A stretch of DNA of 13,447 nucleotides from Cryomorphaceae bacterium (GTDB taxonomy: Bacteria; Bacteroidota; Bacteroidia; Flavobacteriales; Schleiferiaceae): NCBI GenBank assembly GCA_949547975.1, contig CATITW010000253.1, forward strand, positions 1 through 13,447. Direction: 5' to 3'. The first letter of the stretch is position 1. Each line of letters opens with the position of its first letter. The notes beneath the pieces were generated by a model. It did not search any database and was not told where the DNA came from. It saw only the letters and a program-made list of their open reading frames with translations. Below are positions 8,501 to 13,447 of the stretch, in pieces. Made by a program: the position numbers and the translations under genes.

Positions 8501-8770
8501 CAGACGTAAGACGTGGTAATCGATGACACCGTCTTGCGCCAAGCCTGCCTCATGGGAATGATGACCGCGTAAATCATCGACCGCATAGGCGTCTTCGAGT
8601 ACGAATTGAATTCCACTGTTCTCGAAAAATAAAGCACCATACTTCAACTCCATCTTGTGAGTGAACGGCCCATCCCACTGTCCTTCGTTGGGAACGAACA
8701 ACACTTCTTGCCCATAGGTCTTGCTCAAAAAGAGCAGTGTGAAGGCTAAAAAGAGTTGAAGTTTTCGCAT
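5525..8770 (-). CDS. Large T9SS-exported protein: DUF7948-like N-terminus, SBBP propeller repeats, three PKD domains, CHU_C sorting domain
   Basis: A 1,081-residue extracellular or cell-surface protein. Residues 1-20 are a signal peptide (basic MRK, hydrophobic core, cleavage probably before Gln21). About 22-240 begins FVPNEGQWDGPF, typical of the DUF7948-like N-terminal domain. About 250-735 carries degenerate beta-propeller (SBBP-type) units with recurrent phrases such as YATYLGGT, SSTYLGGAGND and YGSFFGGS, followed by glycine- and asparagine-rich turns. Three PKD domains follow (about 746-830, 831-914 and 915-996; signatures WNFDQGD, WDFGDGT and WDFSGTTD), each with two conserved cysteines. 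The last 85 residues are the CHU_C / gliding-motility-associated domain (IPNAFTPNDD near 999, then FDSWGNEVF, FWDGTFNG and DVYTY), a type B sorting signal of the type IX secretion system. An in-frame TTG at 8788 is rejected because the ATG at 8770 starts the signal peptide cleanly. It lies 27 bases after the methyltransferase gene and may be cotranscribed. Ligand and function are unknown; adhesion is a guess. Confidence 0.92.
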   Translation of the reverse strand: MRKLQLFLAFTLLFLSKTYGQEVLFVPNEGQWDGPFTHKMELKYGALFFENSGIQFVLEDAYAVDDLRGHHSHEAGLAQDGVIDYHVLRLKFLGGKAQLPIGEAPVEYVNNYYLGKDKSRWKSGVRPATELAYKGLYPSSELRFKQGGNHLKYEWYLGNPNVLNELKWTYDGAESIEVDAEGHVTISTSVGSFIEGIPAAWGYQNGQKLDVPIWYELHNEVLSYGTSFDVDQLDSLVIDPLLVFTSFSGSLTDNWGFTATYDEAGRLYGGGVSFATGYVATVGAFQTAYNDPPGINLGFNPDVTISVFEPTGQTLLYATYLGGTDPDHPHSMVVNSLGHLIVMGTTGSTNFPTQNPIQSTNAGGSNVNINGYTFEDSDLFVTRFNANGSALLSSTYLGGAGNDGLNTALNKNYGDASRGEIIVDDANNIYLTASTNSTDFITTNCSSCSNSGQQDAVVMKLNASGTSVLWSNYYGSTANDAGFGVKYFNNEVFICGGTLGADLPFTGGGFKSTKAGTFEDGFVAKLNATTGAINQSTYVGTNQYDMTFLLDVDKQGNVFVFGQTFGTYPISAGSWGTPQYRRQFIHKISNDLGTSMASTAFGSPQGTLNLVPTAFNVDDCLNILLSGWGGVTNNSFTNTTVTDLPTSADAFQTTTDGSDFYFMVLGKNFTTFKYGSFFGGSASSEHVDGGTSRFDDRGRIYQAVCAGCGGNDDLPTTPGAFSPNNNSSNCNLGVIKLDFETSVIAEADVDLDYLIDTTCYELTLRMSNSSVNANAYFWNFDQGDTSNLENPIVTFPGLGTYNVMLVAIDTVCDTYDTTYIEIEHDTANFPTTDWNVDYTSCDLFREATWSELLNDAQYYEWDFGDGTTLVTTDSVVNHSFPNTGSYTAVVTARDSFCDVSSSQSFLIVFDNDANVPGVSVFTDSCRYGGVDVIYTNIDSTMSFIWDFSGTTDTGMVPSFRYPESGLEDVTLTIIDTVCNRDYGFNFLADIIRIDGRVYIPNAFTPNDDSNNEEFRISGNSCLEDPILVIFDSWGNEVFRSENPFQEFWDGTFNGKPVPQDVYTYRFTGGEEVRMGTITIIQ

Positions 8771-8797
8771 AGGTTGAAAATAAAGCAAAAAAGGTGC

Positions 8798-9979
8798 CTA
8801 GCTCACACGTTCACAGAGTATCATCATTTTTTTTCTTCCGCTGCGTAAAGCAAAGACTTTCTGTTGGGCACTTTCCTTCACTTTGAGCTTTTTACGGACC
8901 TCATCCACCGTCTCAGGGAATCCAATGCATTCGATCGCTGCGTGAGTAAATGGACTTTTAAGTTTATACGGTGCGGCTTCTTCCACCAAACGATATACAC
9001 GATAATGACTAGATGGTTGTGGTGCGTGATCTGCAGTATACAAATTCCCAAAGGCGGTTGCAGACCATCCATTACGATCCGCGAATGAAGCGTGTAATTG
9101 GCTTTTACTCAAGCCCGCAGCCGGTTGGATGACAAATTCTTTCCAAGAAGAACTCACGGGAACAGATGAGTACGAAGGCTCTAATGTTAAATGTTCTTCA
9201 GTGTCCAATTCTACCACACTCAGCTCCATAGCTCCTGTAAACCCGCTAGATTGAATGGTCAAAACCTCCTTACATTCTCCGTGAACTTGAATGATAAGAA
9301 CGCGTTCTAAATCCAGGAGATCCCTGGTGGAAGACAAATCGAGCATCGGGCTGTGCTTGGCAATAATCTTTTGAGCCCGTTCGAATAAGAAGGACTGCAA
9401 CGCGATCAGATCAGGTGTCCCCTCACGAATGCCGAAGGTCCGCTTTCCTTCAGCGCGTCTATCTGGATCTAAATAGATGCATAGGTCTTCTCTTTTGATT
9501 TTTTGATCGGTGATCCAAGCATCGATAGGGGCAAGGTCCATTTCAGCGCATACAACCTGCGTGGAATGTAGGTTGCGTTCAAGCAATCGCGCAATACCGG
9601 TATTGATTTCGAAACATAGACCCGAAATGGCCTCATCACGTTGTTCAAAAGCCCATGTGTCGACGCCCATACCAGCGCATGCATCTATAAAGTGCGGGCT
9701 ATCCATCAGCTTGGCTTTATAGCGTGCCGTAATCACCGAGCTACTCTGCTCTAGGGCATGACCTACTGGGAAAATCCAATGGCTAGGTAAACCGTCAAAT
9801 TTCTTCGCGTATTTGACTTTTGCAGCGATTTGTGCAATGCTGCTGAAATAGGGCTCTTGCAGTCCGTGTTTTAGCCGCAATGCATCCACAGATTGTACGG
9901 ATGAGTGCTGTGCTGCGATCCATGTACGGGCCTCTTGATCAAGAACCTCTGGGTTGACTTGTTGGGTGGGGTGCGCCAT
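8798..9979 (-). CDS. Class I SAM-dependent methyltransferase with THUMP-like C-terminal domain (PG_1098 type)
   Basis: A 393-residue cytoplasmic protein. After a helical N-terminal section (about 1-85), a Rossmann methyltransferase core carries the SAM-binding motif I, FIDACAGMGVDTWAF, at about 97-111, an acidic Glu in CFEIN near 124 that should bind the ribose hydroxyls, and YLDPDRR at 169-175 in the place of motif IV. That DPxRR form is typical of this Bacteroidota family rather than the DPPY/NPPY of base-N methyltransferases. The middle (about 215-310) fits the ferredoxin-like domain seen in PG_1098 homologues, and the C-terminal section (about 320-393, ending in a lysine- and arginine-rich segment with RSGRKK) fits the THUMP-like domain, which suggests RNA binding. 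The substrate is unknown; RNA is inferred from the THUMP-like part. It lies 11 bases after the AI-2E gene and 27 before the large secreted protein. Confidence 0.88.
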   Translation of the reverse strand: MAHPTQQVNPEVLDQEARTWIAAQHSSVQSVDALRLKHGLQEPYFSSIAQIAAKVKYAKKFDGLPSHWIFPVGHALEQSSSVITARYKAKLMDSPHFIDACAGMGVDTWAFEQRDEAISGLCFEINTGIARLLERNLHSTQVVCAEMDLAPIDAWITDQKIKREDLCIYLDPDRRAEGKRTFGIREGTPDLIALQSFLFERAQKIIAKHSPMLDLSSTRDLLDLERVLIIQVHGECKEVLTIQSSGFTGAMELSVVELDTEEHLTLEPSYSSVPVSSSWKEFVIQPAAGLSKSQLHASFADRNGWSATAFGNLYTADHAPQPSSHYRVYRLVEEAAPYKLKSPFTHAAIECIGFPETVDEVRKKLKVKESAQQKVFALRSGRKKMMILCERVS

Positions 9980-9990
9980 GAACTCGTAGG

Positions 9991-11085
9991 CTAGTCGTTT
10001 AAGCTGTTTAAAGCGGTATTCAAGACGATTCGACCAATGCTATACACTGGGACAGCGATGATCATTCCTCCGATGCCTAATAAGGTGCCTGCGATGGAGA
10101 TGACTAAGAAAATTTCTAAGGGGTGGGCTCCGACGCTGTTTGAAAATATGATAGGTTGAAATACGAGGTTATCTAACAATTGGACACCTGCGAAGAGTCC
10201 GAAGAGAAGGTACAAGCTTTGCACTAAATCGATGCCTAACGAAGGATCGGCAAGACCTGCCGTGTACAACTGACCCATACCTAAAAGAATACCCAAGGCA
10301 CCTCCGATCAGCGGACCCACATAGGGTATAAGGTTAAATACCGCAGCACACAAAGCCAAAACCACGGCGCCTTCGATGCCGATAAAGCTCATGCCCAAAG
10401 CCAAAAGCGCGAATACAGTACTGATCTGAAACAAAATTCCAAAGCTGTAACGTGTCACGATACGTTTAATTTCAGGGGTCATTACATCCACTTTACTGTG
10501 GAATTTCTTTGGCGTAACCGCATCGATAAAGCGGTGTGCGAGATCCTGTTCTTTAAGTAAGAAAAAACTTATAAATAGAACAGAAAAGCTGCCGATAAAC
10601 ATCGTCCCAACACTACCGATCACTGAGCCGAGAGCTGCAGATATTGCGTCTACAGAGGCGAAGTTTTGCAAACTTTGATTCAATTCCGCGAATTCTGCCG
10701 TAGAGTCTATTCCAAACGAATTCAGCACCAGATCAAGCTGTTGCCATTCAGATTCTAGGGTCTGAAACAAATCGCCGTATGCGATATTGTTTAAAAAGCT
10801 AAACTCTTCGATCAATACAGGGACAAACCAGCTGCCCAAGCCAATGAATACACCTGTGATGAGCATCAAGGTCAGCGCAGACACTACACTAGTGCTGAGT
10901 TTCGGTCCTATTTTCGGGAGGTTGCGCAGCACCTTCGCTACAGGTCTTCCTAAGACAGAAATGTAGAGTCCTATGATGGCATAAATGATCAGTGATTTGA
11001 TCAAGAACAATGCATAAAGTCCAACGGCAATCAACAGCAGTTGAACTATAGATTTTGTGAGCGGCTGTAATTCAAAGGTTTTCAT
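9991..11085 (-). CDS. AI-2E transporter family (PerM/UPF0118) inner-membrane protein
   Basis: A 364-residue polytopic membrane protein, of usual family length. Hydrophobic segments lie at about 12-28, 30-46, 66-92, 156-177, 214-233, 236-252, 254-275, 288-306 and 323-356. The periplasmic or membrane-surface stretch at about 95-150 is polar. Family motifs visible are NLIPYVGPLIGG (251-262) and LDNLVFQPIIF, then NSVGAHPLEIF (304-326), which are the most conserved parts of this family. The name comes from one member proposed to export autoinducer-2; other members have been linked to sodium/proton exchange or have no known substrate, so no quorum-sensing role should be assumed. Its start overlaps the stop of the DUF4159 gene by four bases (ATGA), implying translational coupling, and the methyltransferase gene follows after 11 bases. 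Confidence 0.93.
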   Translation of the reverse strand: MKTFELQPLTKSIVQLLLIAVGLYALFLIKSLIIYAIIGLYISVLGRPVAKVLRNLPKIGPKLSTSVVSALTLMLITGVFIGLGSWFVPVLIEEFSFLNNIAYGDLFQTLESEWQQLDLVLNSFGIDSTAEFAELNQSLQNFASVDAISAALGSVIGSVGTMFIGSFSVLFISFFLLKEQDLAHRFIDAVTPKKFHSKVDVMTPEIKRIVTRYSFGILFQISTVFALLALGMSFIGIEGAVVLALCAAVFNLIPYVGPLIGGALGILLGMGQLYTAGLADPSLGIDLVQSLYLLFGLFAGVQLLDNLVFQPIIFSNSVGAHPLEIFLVISIAGTLLGIGGMIIAVPVYSIGRIVLNTALNSLND

Positions 11086-11738
11086 GGCTTTGCGTCTCTA
11101 AGGATAGACCAATGTACTAAGTTTGTTCCCATTTGAAGGGCTTTTTCGCGTTTCTCCTGCGAGTCATTGTGCACGTCTTGATCTTCCCAACCGTCCCCTA
11201 AATCACATTCATAGGTGAAAAGCGCGACCAATTCTCCTTCAACGAAAACGCCGACATTTTCCGGGGTTTGACCATCGTGCTCATGAATTTTAGGCAACCC
11301 GCTTTCAAAAACGAAGGGCACGTTAAAAATGGGGTGGGAGTGCGCCACCCGTTGTAAAAGTGCATTAGGGAAAATCAGTGGTAATTCCTCAAGCACGAAA
11401 TCCTTCATACCGTAGTTATCATCAAAATGTATAAATCCACCGCGCGCAGTGAAGCTTTTGAGGATTTTGCGTTGTTCCTCTGAAAATACAATGCGCCCAT
11501 GTCCGGTGACATGAAGAAAGGAAATGCCTGAAGAAAGCAGCTGATGTACTTCAACTTCTTTGGGGTGAACATAGGCGGCTATTCCAGTAGTGTTTTGAGT
11601 GAATTCAGCAAGGTTTTTAAGGGAAGTCGGATTGGCATACCAATCGCCACCGCCGTCATATTTAAGCACTCCGAGACCTTGTCCAGAGGCAGATAGGACG
11701 ATGATGCACGTGCAAAAAGCGAAATACAACCTTCTCAT
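11082..11738 (-). CDS. DUF4159 family exported protein
   Basis: A 218-residue protein with an N-terminal signal peptide (MRR, hydrophobic 5-17, cleavage probably before Gln20), so periplasmic or surface-exposed; the cysteines at 9 and 11 do not form a lipobox. The mature part matches the DUF4159 pattern: KYDGGGDWYANPTSLKNL near 26-43, LHVTGHGRIVFSEEQ near 75-89, GGFIHFDDNYG at 100-110, SHPIF near 134-138, FTYECDLGDGWED at 174-186 and MGTNLVHW at 203-210. DUF4159 is related to class I glutamine-amidotransferase-like folds, but I see no catalytic cysteine triad, so an enzymatic role is not supported. It is the first gene of a minus-strand run, coupled by ATGA to the AI-2E gene. A perfect TATCTTTG box ends four bases before its ATG, which predicts a leaderless or nearly leaderless mRNA. 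Function is unknown. Confidence 0.88.
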   Translation of the reverse strand: MRRLYFAFCTCIIVLSASGQGLGVLKYDGGGDWYANPTSLKNLAEFTQNTTGIAAYVHPKEVEVHQLLSSGISFLHVTGHGRIVFSEEQRKILKSFTARGGFIHFDDNYGMKDFVLEELPLIFPNALLQRVAHSHPIFNVPFVFESGLPKIHEHDGQTPENVGVFVEGELVALFTYECDLGDGWEDQDVHNDSQEKREKALQMGTNLVHWSILRDAKP

Positions 11739-11742
11739 CTTT

Positions 11743-11750
11743 CAAAGATA
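11743..11750 (-). promoter_or_regulatory. -7 box of the DUF4159-AI-2E-methyltransferase gene run
   Basis: Read on the minus strand this is TATCTTTG, an exact match to TAnnTTTG and identical to the box before the cysteine desulfurase. It ends four bases before the DUF4159 start codon. A partial -33 element, ATTG, lies on the minus strand at 11770-11767 with a 16-base spacer, shorter than the usual 19 or so. Transcription would start at about 11739, immediately before the ATG. Confidence 0.5.
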
Positions 11751-11819
11751 CAATCCCAGTAAGTATCAATCGAGATTATCGTTCGCTCATTCTAATGAAC
11801 TTAGCACGGTTTTTGGGGT

Positions 11820-11827
11820 TAGTATTG
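11820..11827 (+). promoter_or_regulatory. Candidate -7 box of the MAM/FN3 protein gene
   Basis: TAGTATTG differs at one position from TAnnTTTG and ends four bases before the ATG at 11832, the same spacing as the box of the divergent DUF4159 gene. No TTTG -33 element is seen at the expected distance. It would give a leaderless transcript. The only support is the consensus match and the shared geometry. Confidence 0.3.
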
Positions 11828-11831
11828 CAAT

Positions 11832-13447
11832 ATGGAAAGAGTGTATCGTTTTGTGTGGTTTTTTGTGGCGCTAGTGTTCTCTTTGGGAGCGCATGCGCAG
11901 TGTTTTCAAACGACGCCATGGACCGAAAATTTTGACGGCAACCAGTGGCAATCCGCATCGGGTTTTAACGATGATGGTGCTATACCCACGTGTTGGGCGA
12001 GGGCGAATCCGAACGGCAATTACCTTTGGATGGGAGGTCCTCCGAACTTCTTAAATACAAACACCGGTCCAAGTAGCGATCACACCAGTGGATCTGGGGG
12101 ATATGCAGTAGCGGACACCTGGTTCCAATTTCCATCGGGAGTGAATACGGACATTACGCATCTAGTCACTCCAAAACTCATTTTAGTAAACGATACAGCA
12201 CCTCGAGTGGTGTTCTATTACCACATGTATGGTGCACAGATCAGTTCATTGCAAGTGTGGGCGCGAAAGTTCGGTACGACGGGTTGGTCCATTGTGGACA
12301 ACATTCCAGTTTCTACCGTAAGCAGCCAGTTCACTGCCAACACGGATCCATGGGTCAAACGTATCGCTTCTCTCACCAGCTACGCCGGTGATACGATCCA
12401 GTTGCGTTTCTCGGCAAAGAGAACTACTTCGTTTGGGGTCGGTACCACGTCAAGAATAGCGATCGATGATGTTACGGTCGAAGAAACACCGAGTTGTGAT
12501 CAGCCGTACAATCTCTCTGTGGGGTCTGTTTCGCCGTTTTCAGCAACCATCGGCTGGCAAAGCGGAAACACGTCTCCGCTGGGGTATCAAATGCAATACG
12601 CGCTACAAGGCACAGCCGTTTCTAATGGCTCCATAGTGAATGTCACAGGTAATCCTGGAACGATCAGCGGACTAGCTTCCAATACCATCTATAGTGTTCG
12701 AGTCCGTGAGATTTGTGCGGTAGGCGATACGAGTGCGTGGTCTATTCCCAAAAATGTTAGAACTACTTGTTCTTATTTTACCGCACCTTACACGGAAAAC
12801 TTTGACGGCTCCGACTGGGTAGTTGGAACCAATTTTAACGACCAGGGCGATTTAGATCCTTGTTGGGCGGACATAAAATCTACCAACCGCTTCTGGAATA
12901 TCGGCCCACCATCATTTTCTTGGAATCAAACAGGTCCTTCAAAGGACCACACCTCAGGCTCTGGACAATACATGTTCCATCAGGTCACGACCACCTTTGG
13001 CACCACAACGGTTGATCCGAAATTGGTTTCGCCATGGATAGATTTAGATACATTATCGGAGCCTCAAGTTAGTTTTTGGTACCACGGTCACGGAACAAGT
13101 ATGGGAGACTTTAAAGTCTATGTCCAAAAGCTTGGAGGAACCTGGACAGCCTTATGGGACACCTCAGGATCTACCCAAAGTACGGCCAATGAAGCCTGGA
13201 AGGAAAAGATAGTCGCTTTAGGCACTTCGTATGAGGGAGATACAGTGCGTTTGCGCTTTGATTACGAATTGTCGAATGTGAATGTGTTGACACGGTTCGC
13301 AATAGACGATGTAAAAATTGATCGGAAACCTGCATGTCCGAAGCCGTCGAATGCAATTGTAAGTAACACCGGAATTTATGTAGCTCAGCTCGGGTGGACC
13401 TCGGGAGGTGCCTCTGATTTTCAAATTCGTTACCGAGCGGTCGGAAC
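11832..13447 (+). CDS. Large secreted modular protein with tandem MAM-FN3 units, partial (runs off the right edge)
   Basis: An open frame of 538 complete codons with no stop before the window ends, so its 3' part is missing. Residues 1-22 are a signal peptide (MERVYRF, then a hydrophobic core, ending AHA, with Gln23 as probable first mature residue). Two copies of a unit follow. Each begins with a MAM-like jellyroll starting after a cysteine (Cys24 and Cys313) with PWTENFDG or PYTENFDG, then CWA, GPSSDHTSGSG or GPSKDHTSGSG, a FYYH/FWYH strand, LRF, and IDDV near the end. Each MAM unit is followed by a fibronectin type III domain beginning at Cys222 or Cys502; the first contains IGWQSG and a YSVRVREIC strand, and the second is cut off. 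The repeat is about 280-290 residues. Such proteins are usually surface-attached or released through the type IX system in Bacteroidota, so a C-terminal sorting domain is expected beyond the edge. ATG at 11832 is the only start giving a signal peptide. The ligand is unknown. Confidence 0.9.
   Translation, partial: MERVYRFVWFFVALVFSLGAHAQCFQTTPWTENFDGNQWQSASGFNDDGAIPTCWARANPNGNYLWMGGPPNFLNTNTGPSSDHTSGSGGYAVADTWFQFPSGVNTDITHLVTPKLILVNDTAPRVVFYYHMYGAQISSLQVWARKFGTTGWSIVDNIPVSTVSSQFTANTDPWVKRIASLTSYAGDTIQLRFSAKRTTSFGVGTTSRIAIDDVTVEETPSCDQPYNLSVGSVSPFSATIGWQSGNTSPLGYQMQYALQGTAVSNGSIVNVTGNPGTISGLASNTIYSVRVREICAVGDTSAWSIPKNVRTTCSYFTAPYTENFDGSDWVVGTNFNDQGDLDPCWADIKSTNRFWNIGPPSFSWNQTGPSKDHTSGSGQYMFHQVTTTFGTTTVDPKLVSPWIDLDTLSEPQVSFWYHGHGTSMGDFKVYVQKLGGTWTALWDTSGSTQSTANEAWKEKIVALGTSYEGDTVRLRFDYELSNVNVLTRFAIDDVKIDRKPACPKPSNAIVSNTGIYVAQLGWTSGGASDFQIRYRAVG

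Noticed and set aside
8771..8788. TTG start extending the large secreted protein by six residues
   Set aside because: The ATG at 8770 gives a proper signal peptide start (MRK followed by the hydrophobic core) and TTG starts are rare.
9991..11085. Quorum-sensing (autoinducer-2) system
   Set aside because: The AI-2E name is historical, no luxS or AI-2 receptor gene is present, and family members have differing or unknown substrates.
13171..13424. Two overlapping minus-strand frames of 61-68 codons near the right edge
   Set aside because: Both are antisense to the second MAM unit, whose conserved motifs run continuously through this stretch.
1..13447. Defence island, CRISPR array, prophage, insertion sequence or RNA gene
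   Set aside because: No regularly spaced repeats, transposase, integrase, phage or nuclease motifs, or tRNA/rRNA-like sequence were found on either strand; intergenic gaps are all under about 160 bases.

Overview
The window reads as a chromosomal segment of a Bacteroidota bacterium, most likely a marine-type Flavobacteriales lineage of moderate GC (family not resolvable by eye). The evidence is a 1,081-residue secreted protein ending in a CHU_C / gliding-motility-associated C-terminal domain (a type B sorting signal of the type IX secretion system, T9SS), a second large secreted MAM/FN3 protein, a DUF4159 protein, a PG_1098-type THUMP-like methyltransferase, a GlmM-family enzyme with the GEGNGG sugar loop, signal peptides with Gln just after the predicted cleavage site, near-absence of Shine-Dalgarno sites, and TAnnTTTG-type -7 boxes. 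I see no tRNA, rRNA, CRISPR array, insertion sequence or attachment site, and no intergenic gap above about 160 bases.

Layout. (1) Positions 1-2762, minus strand: a tightly packed operon transcribed TPR protein -> DUF368 membrane protein -> shikimate dehydrogenase (aroE, cut off by the left edge), with overlapping start and stop codons. (2) Positions 2921-5500, plus strand: a GlmM-type phosphohexomutase, then a PLP-dependent cysteine desulfurase with its own well-formed -7 box. (3) Positions 5525-11738, minus strand: a run of four genes, DUF4159 secreted protein -> AI-2E-family membrane protein -> THUMP-like methyltransferase -> very large T9SS-exported protein (DUF7948-like N-terminus, SBBP-type propeller repeats, three PKD domains, CHU_C). 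(4) From 11832 to the right edge, plus strand: an open reading frame of at least 538 codons that never closes in the window, encoding a signal peptide and a duplicated MAM-FN3 module.

How the genes fit together. The left and centre are housekeeping: aromatic amino-acid synthesis, probable recycling of the polyprenyl-phosphate carrier, the amino-sugar step toward peptidoglycan, and sulfur mobilisation for Fe-S clusters or tRNA thiolation. The right half is envelope and secretion: two giant modular extracellular proteins and a short cluster of conserved genes of unknown substrate. The most interesting non-gene signal is that three start codons, those of the TPR protein, DUF4159 and the MAM/FN3 protein, are each preceded at exactly four bases by a perfect or one-mismatch TAnnTTTG box. 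That geometry predicts leaderless or almost leaderless mRNAs. I did not find a clearly new multi-gene defence or metabolic system.
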